Source of the DNA: Mytilisepta virgata
Taxonomy: Eukaryota; Mollusca; Bivalvia; Mytilida; Mytilidae
Length of the DNA: 64,000 nt
Assembly: GCA_028015205.1 (NCBI GenBank)
Contig: CM051521.1
Coordinates: 93,100,513 to 93,164,512 of the forward strand
Reading direction: 5' to 3'
In this document: positions 13,446 through 25,375 of the stretch, in pieces
Numbering within the stretch: the stretch's first letter is position 1
Layout: each line of letters starts with the position of its first letter
Made by a program: the position numbers and the translations under genes
Notes under the pieces: model-generated
What the model was told of the DNA's origin: nothing
Seen by the model: only the letters and a program-made list of their open reading frames with translations
Database searches by the model: none

Positions 13446-15792
13446 CTTTTTTTTCCCTTTGCATGAATTCAGTAATAGCTGTTGAGGTCTTTAGTCGTGA
13501 AACTCTTGTTTTCACGATAGAAGTTGACATCAAAATATACTGTCATGTCAGAAGTGTATTTAATGGGAAAGGAGTACACTATGTTGATAAAAGTAGTATT
13601 TTATATGTTTAGTTTGTCATACTTTTGACACTGTCATTAAATACGAAACATGTACTTTTTGACAGTTGACCTTTTTTGTAGAATCTAACAATGAAATAGA
13701 TATAAAATGAACTTTTTTTCTTACTGAAATAAAAAATAACATTCCAAAATACTATTAACATACGGTTAATTCTTGTTAAACTTGTTGTCAAAACAACTGA
13801 TATATTTATTTATAAGTGTAGTGGTTATGAATATGAAAAACATGTAAATATTCAAATGTAAGCTAAATTATCCATAAATGATAAGTCTAATATCAGATAT
13901 AAAAACCCTGGATATTGCATCAACCCCGAACAGAATAAAACAAAATGCTTCATCAAGGAAGGAAGCATACCCTATAGTGCGTGCATAGTTGTTCACTTGG
14001 ATTGAAACTCGAATCCAATAGAAGTACTAATTTAAAGACATTGACAACTGATTTTAAATCATACTGAATATAGGGATCTATCATAAAAAAGTCGAAGAGT
14101 TTGATGAAGAACTGACACTTTGTAAGATTCGTCCAGTCTATTGTGACCGTAGAAAAATTTGAAATATACGAATGCCTTTTTAGTGTAACCCCTATCATGA
14201 ACTTTTGGAAATCTAAAAAAATTGAGTATTCAAATCACAACAAATCTAAGGTCATTTTTGGCTGACAGCATTCGCTTTTAACTTTAAGTTTTAACATTTG
14301 ATTTTGCAGTATGGAAGGTAGTGATCTTCGGTGTTAGAAATTTATATCTCGGCGTGCACGAACCTGCCTTAAAAAAATATGTACTATTTGATTTGAGAAA
14401 TTCAATCGACGTGTTCTTTTTCAATTCATTTTTGGGCCTGCCTCTCTCGCCCCCTCAGATCAATATCTTGGAAGCTTTCTAAAAAGGAGACATTTTTGTC
14501 TGATAAAAATACTGCATAAAGGTGCTCCGCATATACCAAATCATTCCTTTAAAGAGCATTTTTCAGTTTATGAAACAAATGCTGTGAGCGAGTACACATA
14601 CTAAGTCAGCCACTTCCAACTAGGTCCTTAAAATGACAGTCCATCAGCGAAGAAAATGTATACTTAGAGGATGAAAAAAAAAATACAATAAAAGTGCTGT
14701 TTAAATGTTTTTTTGTAGTACATGTATATCCACATATTCTAGGGTGTCATGTTTTCCGCGTATATTAACCCAACCTTTTAACGGTAAACGCTTTTGAAAA
14801 AACTTACATTATGCAGATATTTAGGTAAATCACTTGGTGAACGACAGATGAAGATAACAATTCAGGCCGAATTGAGAGAGTAATAGAAAAATTGACAGGA
14901 CACCATACCTTAGCACAAAAGACGAGTTGTATCACTGTAATGAAAAAAAGTATGGATAGATCGCTGTCCCCTTGGTCGTTTAATTACATGTATATATAGA
15001 AATTTTGTTTGAAATGTGAAGGATTAAGAATAAGAAGCAGCATCTACAGTCACAACCAGTAACAAACAATATTTTTACGAAGAGTAGGCTATTACTGTCA
15101 TGAAGTGACGGCCATCCAATTTAAATATTGAATTCACAATAAGAAACAACACTGTAACTTCAAAATCTTGTTCATCATCTGTTTCGAATATTGTTACTGT
15201 TTCAAATCTGGTCCTACATACAATGTATATGAACCAAATTCCTTCTTTTATAATAAACTGTGACAACTTTGAGAGGTTCTAATTGTAGTGCAAAATGATT
15301 TAATAATATAGACATGAAATGTCATAAGATTTTAATTAACAAATAAATAACATTAAAAACAGAGTATAAAAAAATAAAGACATGAGGTAACTAAGCAATA
15401 CCATACTGTTAAAGTAGGGATGGTTTTAATTTGTAATCAGAAATGATTACCTTAGAGAATATACTAAGAATCATATGCTGGACCATCTCTATACATTGAC
15501 AAAAGGGACACAATTCTTCTTTTGTATATGAATCCACTGACTCGTACATTTATTAAAGTAACAAATTATGTTAAATGATATGTATATATGGTACATCTGT
15601 TTACAAAATAATAAACACCCCTTCTTTCTTTTAATTTACATGATACATTTTAATAGTCACAAAGTCACAAAACTGTTTCTTAATACATGTACAAAAGACT
15701 GAATGTCAAGTACATGCAGAAGCAAAGAAAATGAACTAATAATCAAAGTATTTTCAATTTCTTGGTAATGTTGGTACATATGGTAACCCTAT
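13446..15792. other. intergenic region between two tandem paralogues, no gene seen
   Basis: About 2.3 kb separates the end of the upstream paralogue (stop at 15793) from the start codon of the downstream one (13445). It should hold the promoter of gene 1 and the 3' UTR of gene 2. I see no splice-compatible coding segment. Confidence 0.5.
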
Positions 15793-18700
15793 TTAAAATA
15801 TTTTATTTCTAACTTGCTTTGATATTTTAACACCCATTCCGTTTATATTTGAGATTTCAAATTTTCCTGGAAATCGGTAACGTTTTGTCATTTTACCAGT
15901 CTGGAAAGTCACATGCGCTATCTTAAATGATATTCTTCCTCCTGAAAAATCTATGCTTGTATTATCATATTCAACCTGTAAATAAAATAAAATAAAATAA
16001 AATAGCATTACACAATATTCAAATACACTGTAAACGTCATACATAGATTTTGTTGTTACTGCGGGAGAACCGAACTGTATTCATAAGCCTGGGATGCCGG
16101 TATTGGTCATTTATCTTTTATTCTCTTGGCCTAATATGTAAAAAAAAGACAATGAGTACCCTTTATCTCGGCGCTGGTAGTCATCTTGCTCTTTGCTGTA
16201 AGTTGTCGTTTCCAGATGCATCACGAATAGCCTTATATCAACTCTCCTGGAATCTGAACTAATTTACATGCTATAACTACTCATACGGTGTGTTTTGTTT
16301 TTAAAATGCATAATTCTTGTTGATCAAAAACGTAACATAAGTATGAAAAAATCTCAAACCTTAGAAACAATAAGATTTTTTGCTTCAATAAATTTGTAGA
16401 TATCCTCCATAGACTTCAAATTATCCATAGCTTTCTGTTGTTTTGATACGAAATTGGATCCGCAAACTGAAATGAAATCATTCTGAAATTGTTAGATACA
16501 AAATCCTAAACTATACATATTTTCTCTTGGCAAGCATAAACATTTTGGTTTGACAGGTCGTTGTCGCAGTTAGTGCCCCCCCCCCCCTTCCCCCATCATC
16601 ATACCCCGTATGTACATTGTACTTTATCTGTAATCCATTAAGTTTCCCACTCATAATCTATTAATGTTGAAGATGTATGAAACATAACAGATGTTTATCC
16701 ACTCCCCTTCAGGGCACATATTGATAAATATTTTAAAAACCACATACCTCTTTTTATATACATTCTTGGAAGGCGTAACGAAAGATATTATAATTGCCTT
16801 TCGGGTCATATTCAAGCCTCTTAGATTCCGTGATGTAAATATTTTAAAGTTTTACATTATAGTCCTACTTGTTTTTGATAAGACGAATTTTAAACATATA
16901 CACCAGTGCAATAACTGAGTCAAAGGCGAAAACCAGGGTTTGGAGAACCTATTACGAGTCGTACATTTTTGTCGTACATTTATTAGTACTTTCTTTGAAT
17001 ATTTCCTTTATAATATTGTAATTTACATACTTGAATCGACTATTTTGTCTTGGCTTTTCTTCCTGGTATCCAGCATATCACATTGTGGGCACCTTTTAGC
17101 ACATCTTTTGTGGACAATGTGTCTTGTAGATCTCTTACCAAATAAACCTAAAATACAGAACGAAGAATTTCTGTAATGAACGTATATCTCTCGTTTAAGT
17201 TTTAAAATTTCGTCCATTCAGCTAAATCCACGTCGTTATCATATCGAATATGAATGTTTGTATTTGTTTTTTTACATTTCATTATGGTTGCATTTAAATT
17301 GGTGCCTATGCAAAAATGAAAGAAATATCTTATAATATTTACATGCTTGCAACTTAGATCAAAACATCTCATACAAATTTTAACATAACTACATGAATAG
17401 TAAATTAACTGTTTAGACAAATGTATTTTCCCATTTTGTAAATTTTAAACTTCACAATCTACCAAATATACATTAAACATCTGATAAATTTTGAAAACTC
17501 TAATTTTCAGAACTGGAAATATATTTGCGGATTACTCAAAATTGGGATTTCAAAAGTTAAACATGTTAAATTTACGATTGCACGTGAACGTTATTTTTTC
17601 CTTATTTATATATGCTTTTTAAATACATGTTACGATCTTGAATATACGATAGTTAAAGGATTAATTAGAGTTTTGAAGTAACGACAGATATATTGCATAA
17701 GTTTTTGTCAGCTCAATAAATTTCCCTTTAAACACTTACCTCCAATAGCTTTTCCGATATTCTTTCCTGTATCAACCACTCCTTTTCCGATATTTTCGCC
17801 TGTATTAACTACACCATTACCAAATTTTTCCACCTGACCACCAAGATTTCCAAAGGTTCCTCCAATATTTCCAAAAGTTCCTCCAATATTTCCAAAGACA
17901 CCTCCAAATTTTCCGCCGATGTTTTTAAACCAGTTCTGCATATTCTTCAATATATGAGTCGTCGTCTTTCCTATATTCTTTCCGACTGATTCTAATCCTA
18001 TAATGGCGTCTGTAAAGAACTGTGCTCCACCTTTTGAAAAAGCTTTCTGAAGTGTATTTGTTACACCTGCTAGTTTGCCTAAAACATCTTTCCCAAAACT
18101 TCCAATAAAATTTAAGTTGGATCCAATATCAGTTACAAAGCGAGCAGCCTGTGTAAGAGGTCTATTTACTGTCGACACAAGACCTAGAAATATTTGCTGA
18201 TGAACAGGTGGAGGTTTCCTACAAAAAGATTGTAATTATTATAAATTATAATTATTATAAATTATTATCTCAAGAACTTACAAAAAAACTCTTTAAGGCG
18301 AGTTTGGTCAAAGTTTTTAGGCACTCGAAATCCTATAGACTTTCTAGTTTTCAGCTGGTAAGAGCTTGTCAAACAATATAGGTAAATGTATAATGACCTT
18401 TTTTAATCGGGGCTGGTGTCCCATCGACGTTTACCCCGTATATGTACCTGCTTTCCTTCATATGCATTACAAAATTTAACTTACGGCTGACAAAGATTCT
18501 TTGAGCATTTCTCACAAGCGGCTATAGTCTTGTTGATCTTAGTCTCACAAACAGTTGATAGTTTCTTCTGTTCCTTCACAGTTTTCTCTGTCTTGTCCAG
18601 TATATATATAAGTATATCTTTACTTGTCTGTATATTGATTCCTAAAACAAGAAAATATGAAATACATGTAATACGGGTTTATTGCATTATCAAACATTTT

Positions 18701-19715
18701 GAAAATACACAGAATTTCTTTGTAGTATGTTGTTCATTTGTTTTTAGTTTTTAATTGTAGTGCATGTATTGTTTTGGTCTTGTCTTCGTCGTTCTCCGGA
18801 GTTTGTCAGTTGTTACGATTTTGCTCTCCATCGAATATCCCTTTGGTATTTCTTGACTTTACTTGCATTCAAATATCGGCTAACCGAGAACATGCAAAAC
18901 GCCAGATAACACTATTAGGATAAGTGCCAGTGGCATAAATTGTCGAACTGTTTTTTTTTCATAACATAATGGTCGAGAACGGAACAAAATAAATAATTTA
19001 AATCTATTTATTTTGCAGATTTGTTTGCTCTTAAACTTGATTCTGTTATGAGTTTTAATAATTCTCTTATTTTTTTGGTTTTGTTCCTATGATATAAGGG
19101 ACAATAGATCGCGGTTCCTGTGTGATCAAATGGCCTTTCTGACAAAGCCAAAACCATCTAATGACTGATCTATGCTAGATGAAGATAATCCTTAGTTATT
19201 GATTTGTAACATGTATATAACAATTAAATTTAATGTCAGACAAAATAATAAATTACACAAATACATCAACTTCTTATTAATTAGGGGCATTTCGTAAAAT
19301 TATGAACTTTTTTGAAGAACCAGATGGCTACAGAATTGAATTATATACATGCAAGTTTCTCTTGGTAGATAATATTTAACCTGTAAGTCATAAACACTAA
19401 TAATTGCGATTCTGAGTAGTTAATTTCCGAGTTTTATATATGGTGTGCGCTTTGACGTCCTACGACCATTGTCAATCAATCAATGTTCTGCTGTCTACAA
19501 ATAAATATATGTTTTACTTATTCTAATTAAACTTTGGTGTTGTTTTAACTGCATGCATATTCATGACGATATTGAAATGTTTACGTCTTAATTCTATCCG
19601 ATAAAAATTTATAAATAAACTTACTGTCTAAAGTTTCCTTGGGAAGCGACAATAGTTTTCCATTGCAAGGATACAGAGCTGCCACTAGTGTCACTAGGGG
19701 AATTAAGAACAACAT
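15793..19715 (-). CDS. clusterin-like secreted protein, six exons (gene 2)
   Basis: Exons in transcription order are 19625-19715, 18485-18641, 17740-18218, 17031-17147, 16360-16466 and 15793-15975, all with GT-AG introns, giving 377 residues. Exon 1 encodes the signal peptide MLFLIPLVTLVAALYPCNG. Exon 2 is 157 nt, exactly as in gene 1, and carries C-x10-C-x2-C-x4-C after a lysine/glutamate-rich helix. Exon 3 (about 160 residues) ends in glycine-rich repeats around 17820-17930 (units like FGNIGGT) and then NTGENIGKG / DTGKNIGKA. Exon 4 has C-x3-C-x2-C and exon 5 the final cysteine at x17, matching gene 1 residue for residue in spacing. Every intron phase is shared with gene 1, so they are tandem duplicates, though the sequences are now very different. 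Basic residues (GKRSTR, HKR) precede the second cysteine cluster where gene 1 has RRKR. Chaperone function is inferred only. Confidence 0.72.
18700..18910 (+). mobile_element. retroelement tail fragment inside intron 1 of gene 2
   Basis: The words TTTTTAATTGTAGTGCATGT, TTCTCCGGAGTTTGTCAGTT and CCTTTGGTATTTCTTGACTT recur at 48140-48265 (+) and, in reverse complement, at about 62390-62510. It is a non-coding tail module lying in the intron between 18642 and 19624. Confidence 0.7.
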
Positions 19716-19766
19716 GATACGTGTTTGGTGTAGACGTGCCGTATTGTCTAACTAAATTTTTCATCA

Positions 19767-19774
19767 TATTTATA
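19767..19774 (-). promoter_or_regulatory. TATA box of clusterin-like gene 2
   Basis: The minus strand reads TATAAATA 52 nt upstream of the start codon at 19715, which would put transcription start near 19740 and leave a short 5' UTR. Confidence 0.5.
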
Positions 19775-22700
19775 GTAGTAGTGTCACGTCAGTTCCTGGA
19801 ATTTTATTCCAAAACAGATCAAACCTATTGAATATTAACGAGGATAATATATGTTGTCCTTTAGCCATTCTTTTCGGGAAAGGGGCGACTAAGGGTTAAA
19901 GAAAGAATTAATTTCACGCTGAAATTACATGGAATATTGGATCTGGACGTGACAGGTGTAACCTTGACCTTTCCGTTGTGTTAAATACAGCAACTGTATG
20001 GAATTTTTGCAGCCTTTTCTCAAAGGTGTGAATAAACCTTATATCCCAAACAGAACTTGTTTATATGTCGTCAGTTGCTTACCTCAGGAAACATTGTGAT
20101 GAACCTATCCATATGATTAACGACAGTATTATTTGTACATCATAATGTGACATTTACAGTTAAGTACATTTAGGTTAAAAAATATTTTTATTTGTCAAAC
20201 TGCCTTAGAACTTTGTGATTTTACAAGCAATTCAAGCAGCAGAAAAATATGCATGATGATATTAATAAAACTAAATCAAACTACATGTACATGTATTTCT
20301 GTAAATTTTACGATAATTTGTAGACCAAATTTGATATGTTTTTTAATCTAAACTGGGAAGAGTTGTGGTGGATTGTATTGTTGTGTAACTACAGCTGTTC
20401 ATCGGGGTTTTAGCAAGCCAGGTAGATTGTAGTTATCAGTAATTCTGTGAAGTAGGTAGTGTTCAGATTTCACCGTATATTACTCTGCAAATGCTACCGT
20501 GAGGCTGTCCTCTTCCTCAGGATGTCGGCACCTACACTAAATGTAATGTAACGGATCACAGGTCTATCACATACGTTTGGCAGTCACGCCCTCCCCTTCT
20601 TTATTCATTTCGAAATTACTTTGGGTCACTCAATCTCAGAATAAAATCCTATATTGTTAATTGCAAAAGATGTTATAACAAAGGCAAGGTTTTAATCCTT
20701 ATATTGTAAAGCTGTATTTTCTCATTCAGTACACTTCACAAATAAGTTATGAAATGAATTCAATCGACTAAGAACTGCAGTCACACATACACACTTTATT
20801 TATGTTCTTTTACAACAAAAGTATTCAGAAAATATTTCATTGTAAAAATAATGTCTTGAAATGACATTTTGCTAATATTTTTTTCATTGTTTCTACTATT
20901 ATATTCATGTACATGTAATACCAGTATTAACTTTTGAATTTTATAGTATAGAAAGTGACGGAGTAAAGCCGGTTTCTTAGATCTGAATCCGCCTTTAATT
21001 GTGGATCAATGGTTTACATTAACATTTTATTATTTTTGTATCCAGGTGATACTATCATCTGCATACAAAAATATAGGAAAAGTGAAAACATAAGACATAC
21101 ATATCGACACTTAAACCAAAAAGAACAGTGCAAAATTTCATAAAAACTCTGATTAGTATCAAGTCCTACATGTAGTATGCATATTCTGTTCTACAAATGG
21201 AGCCTTAAGCTTCGGACAGCCCGGATGTAAAAATCCGGTGAAAATCACAATCTGAGTGATACGTGTAATAGCATTTATGATTATCGGTAGGTTCTTGTAC
21301 ATGCAGTGTTGGCGCTTTATCCAAATAATTGACACCAACTGAAAAGTGCATATACATCTCTGACTCTGATTAAAGTTTTGATTTTTAGGTGTTACACAAG
21401 AATAATTCAAAATCGGTATGTTATGGCGTTTTTAACTTTCACCTCGTTCAGTAGCATGGATAAAGTTTGCGTCCACCTGAAATGACTGGTATCATCTATA
21501 TAACAGAAGGCAATTTGACAAGTTTTTTAATGTGAAATAGTTTCCATGTATATCTAAGACTATGATAGTCTCTGTCTTCATGATTTAGTACGAGCGTTAG
21601 GAAGACAGCGATTATCATAGTCTTACAGACTTAGACCATTGAACAGAGTTCACTCTCACATACCATTTTTTTAAAAAGTGAACACTGTTCTTTGTGTTTT
21701 ATAAAATGCTTACATGTTTATAGACAGATTTAATGAATCTTGCTACAAGGATTTATTTCATATGAGTCAGGACAAGTCATCAACACCGCGTCGTTTTTCT
21801 GACCCATTATCAGATGGACAGTAGGTGTATTATTCTACCCAATAATAATGCTGAAAAACAAATATAAGGGCGGTTAAAAAAAATAAATTAGTTTCTTATC
21901 GCCGCCCGCTACAAATATTTCCGGTTGGCTCAAACATTTATTCTTTTTAAAATCAATAAATTTAACTTATCTAATCACCTTTGACCGATTTTTCTTCCAA
22001 ATTTTTTAAACATAGTTTTCCTAAATAATTCAGCAGAATTTTGAACAGATATATCATGTTAAGGAGGGGTATTTGCGAAAAATACCAGTCGAGAGAATGT
22101 TAAATTTCGCAAGCCGTAAGGCGAGGGAAATTCATTCTCAAGACTGGTATTTTTCGCAAATACCCCTCAAGAACATGCTATATCTGTTTAATTACACCGA
22201 ATGTTGACGTACAAAACGCATTGATGCTCGTGACATTACAAGCGTCCAGTCGGATAGAGTATTTTTTGGCAAATACCACGGCAGAGAGGGTAAAAAAGGC
22301 ATATCCTTTTTGCATATACCCCGGCGCTGTTTAAAAATGAACGATATTCATTTGATAAAAGTAAATTGGTGAAAAATACACTGGCTATCAACCAATTAAA
22401 ACCCAGGATTCTTACATACGGTGTAATTATGTCTAAAAATAGTCAGTAAAGATAAAAATAAAACCCCCTGCCAGCCTTGATTGTTGAGAAAAAAATTGAT
22501 GACAAACTAACTTTTTTTATTGACCTAGTTTTACCCACCTTTCGATCTAATATATATGCCTTAACGCTCTCTGGCATTAACTGCTAATAATAATACTTTT
22601 TTTTCTTTAACAATCTCTAAAATGAAACAAAAACCCTTTCGGGAACCATATCTTAAAAAAAAAGAAATGGTATCGATTCTCCCTAACTGGCCTCATCCAG

Positions 22701-24100
22701 TTTAGTGTGGTGGTCTGCTAAATAACACCAGTGAAAAATGATGAACACACGCTAACCATTACTTTTCAGCGAAGTGTAAATAAGATAGCTGCAATGTATA
22801 CATTGAAAAATGGAAAGCGCTTTTCAATGGAGATTTAACGAACTATTTTGATAATTCATGTATGATTACACATTTTTTGTTATAGCTATTAAATTATCAG
22901 TTTACGAATCAGTTTATTGTTTATGATTATTCTCTTTATTTAAATAATATAGTTAGCTTCCCTTATGCAAAGGACAACTACTGGACCAGGTATTAAAAAT
23001 GCCTTAGGGCATTTGTCACTAATTATGTTTCCTAATGTGTAAGCTGCTGTTAAACAATAGAAGTATACACAACCGTTTTTCTGGAGAAAGACGAGTAGTT
23101 TTCAGTAATTAAATTTCTTTACAACTTAGGATGGTTTTAAGCCTGATTAAATCTTGCAGCATCTCTTTACGGGTACAGTATAAATATTGTAGAGCCTTAC
23201 ACTAAGTAACGATAAAAAAGTTTTTAGTTTGTCCACAAGTTTTAAAAATTCAAATGCGATGTAAGGTGTATTAGATTGAAATGCTTTTAGCGCACATAAC
23301 TTTTGATCATGTCTAAAATTCAAATATTTGATGAAAAATTGATAGATAAGCTTATTCATATCAATAGATTTAAAGGTTAAAGTTTGAGTGAAAAGTTTAG
23401 AAAAAAGTTATACTACAAAAGATTTCTCGAATATTATCAACGAAATAATTGTGACTTTTGTCGGAATATGAAATTCTAATTACAGACTTAGTAGTTAGAG
23501 TCGAAATAATACGCCAAATCACTTTTGAAATAGGGTGCGGATTTTAAAAACGTATTGTATCTTTTGATCACCTTAATGTGCCCTATATACATTTACCTGT
23601 TTATTGAAGAAATTTGCTAACCGATTTAATCGGAGCAACTTTATTTATTTTAAAAAGTTCTCGTTTTATTGCCACAGTTTACGAAAGAAAGGTTCCATAC
23701 ATGCATTCAAATGTAGAACACTTTTCACAAAGATATAAGCCTTGACGATTGAGAAATAATGAAATTTTCATTTGACACAAATTGCAAGCGGTAAAAATGA
23801 GTAAAAAAAGTATCGGAAAACGCCTTTCCCCCACTACACAAAAAACATCATTGTTTGTATTCTTATATACTCAGTACGGTCTATATTTTGACTTATAATT
23901 TTTACATTTTGTGCAAACACGATCGTTTTTACGGCACTTCGCACTATGTTGTAGCTTTTTCGTTCGTCACTATAATACGGGTGAGTTTACCTTGTTCTTA
24001 TACATTAAAATTAAGATATTAGTTACATTTGTATTATTTTAAAAGGACCATATTTTTTGTCTGCATTTTTTATTGTTTTCACAGAATTTATCCAACAAAA
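19775..24100. other. intergenic, no gene seen; one palindrome
   Basis: About 4.3 kb of AT-rich DNA. Apart from the palindrome at 22048-22195 and a repeat at about 22250-22440 shared with 6840-7015, I find no exon, RNA gene or element end. Confidence 0.45.
22048..22195. repeat. ~148-bp imperfect palindrome
   Basis: The arms GGGGTATTTGCGAAAAATAC (from 22066) and the reverse complement ending at 22166 are almost perfect. Weaker pairing extends outward (AGATATATCATGTT against AACATGCTATATCT). The loop contains TTTCGCAAGCCGTAAGGCGA. No ORF is present, and it looks like a hairpin-type miniature element. Confidence 0.75.
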
Positions 24101-24109
24101 CATAAATCA

Positions 24110-24600
24110 CACATTTTATGATGTTCTAGATATCTTCAGTTAGATTTCACGTCCTTCTAGAATCGACACCCCATCGGACTTGACACCTCACCAGACTTGA
24201 CACTTCACTAGCAATATGACGCGTGCCGTTAACGGAGCAAGACATGCTTACCCTTCCGGAGCACCTGATGTCACTCCCGGTTTTTGTATGGGGGTTCACA
24301 TTGCTAGTGCTTTAGTTTCTGTGCTGTTTTGTTCTAGTTTTGTTTAGTTTATTATACGTTCTTTTTTTGTTTTGTTTGGTATACATGTTTTCTTGCACGT
24401 TTGTTTGTTGTGTTCCATTCTTCTGACTTTGTCTGTTCCTTGGACACTGAATTTGTAGACTTTTCCCACTGTTTTGTCGCTTCGGTACTTCAGTCTGATA
24501 TAGTTTCCATTATAATTTTTTTTACATTGTGTATAAAAGCAATAGTTGTTAACATGACTCTCAACAAAAGTCGATTTCAATGCAAGACACCCTAAAACAC
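24110..24600 (+). mobile_element. 3' end of reverse-transcriptase element, fragment
   Basis: From GATATCTTCAGTTAGATTTC onward it matches 35815-36030 and 47950-48420. Shared landmarks are CCTTCCGGAGCACCTGATGT, GGGGTTCACATTGCTAGTGC and CTTGTTCTAGTTTTG-like tails. At 24400-24480 it continues with CTTGGACACTGAATTTGTAGAC, as at 36600-36640. It lies just left of the segmental duplication and carries no intact coding frame. Confidence 0.7.
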
Positions 24601-25375
24601 TAAAGTTCCGTAGTTATTCATCAGGTGAAAAATGAGTAACATACCGATATATATTTTCAGGTAAAGAAATTTTAATATTTTTCGTGTAATTATTTAACTT
24701 GGATAATATTTCATGTATAGTAATTTCTTATTTATTTATTCTTTTTCTTTCTTGAACCTTGATTCTTTTATCTAAGTCCCACTTTTTTCAATAGTTCCCT
24801 TTAAAGTCCATCCTTGGATGAAAACACATTAATAGCAAATATTTTCCCGAGGAAACAATTTCACAGGGTAAATTTATGAAATGTTACTTAAGGCAACATG
24901 TACTTTGTTCACACATAAAGCACATGGATCTTGCTAGAAATGTATACATTTGCATGTTATTTTAACCACCAAACTTTAAAAAGAGGATGCTAAAAAAGTC
25001 CACGCGACTTTGAGGATCACGAGCTCTTGTCTTTATATTTATAATATATATGAATCTTCTGTGACATACAATTTATTACAATGTTTTGATACTTTTGGAT
25101 TTCAAAATTTCTTTTGAGGTTACCTGGTGTGCCTCTTCTGCGATGCTCTCTTTTTAATGAAACCCTATACTCTAGAAGAATGGTTTATTCAGACTAAATA
25201 TGTACATATATTCACATTTTTAAAAAAAATGATATAAGTATGTTCTTAGTAAATTAAAGTTTACGTGCAAGAATTGAACAATGAATTCAAATTTTAACGT
25301 AGTAACGAATCGTATTAACCACCATGTTTAATGTATTTTATTTTCAAAAACATGCTCTACAGAATATTAGCATAT

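Noticed and set aside
15977..16002. Possible regulatory (AAATA)n tract at the last acceptor of gene 2
   Set aside because: It is a simple repeat next to the polypyrimidine side of the splice site; nothing indicates a specific function.
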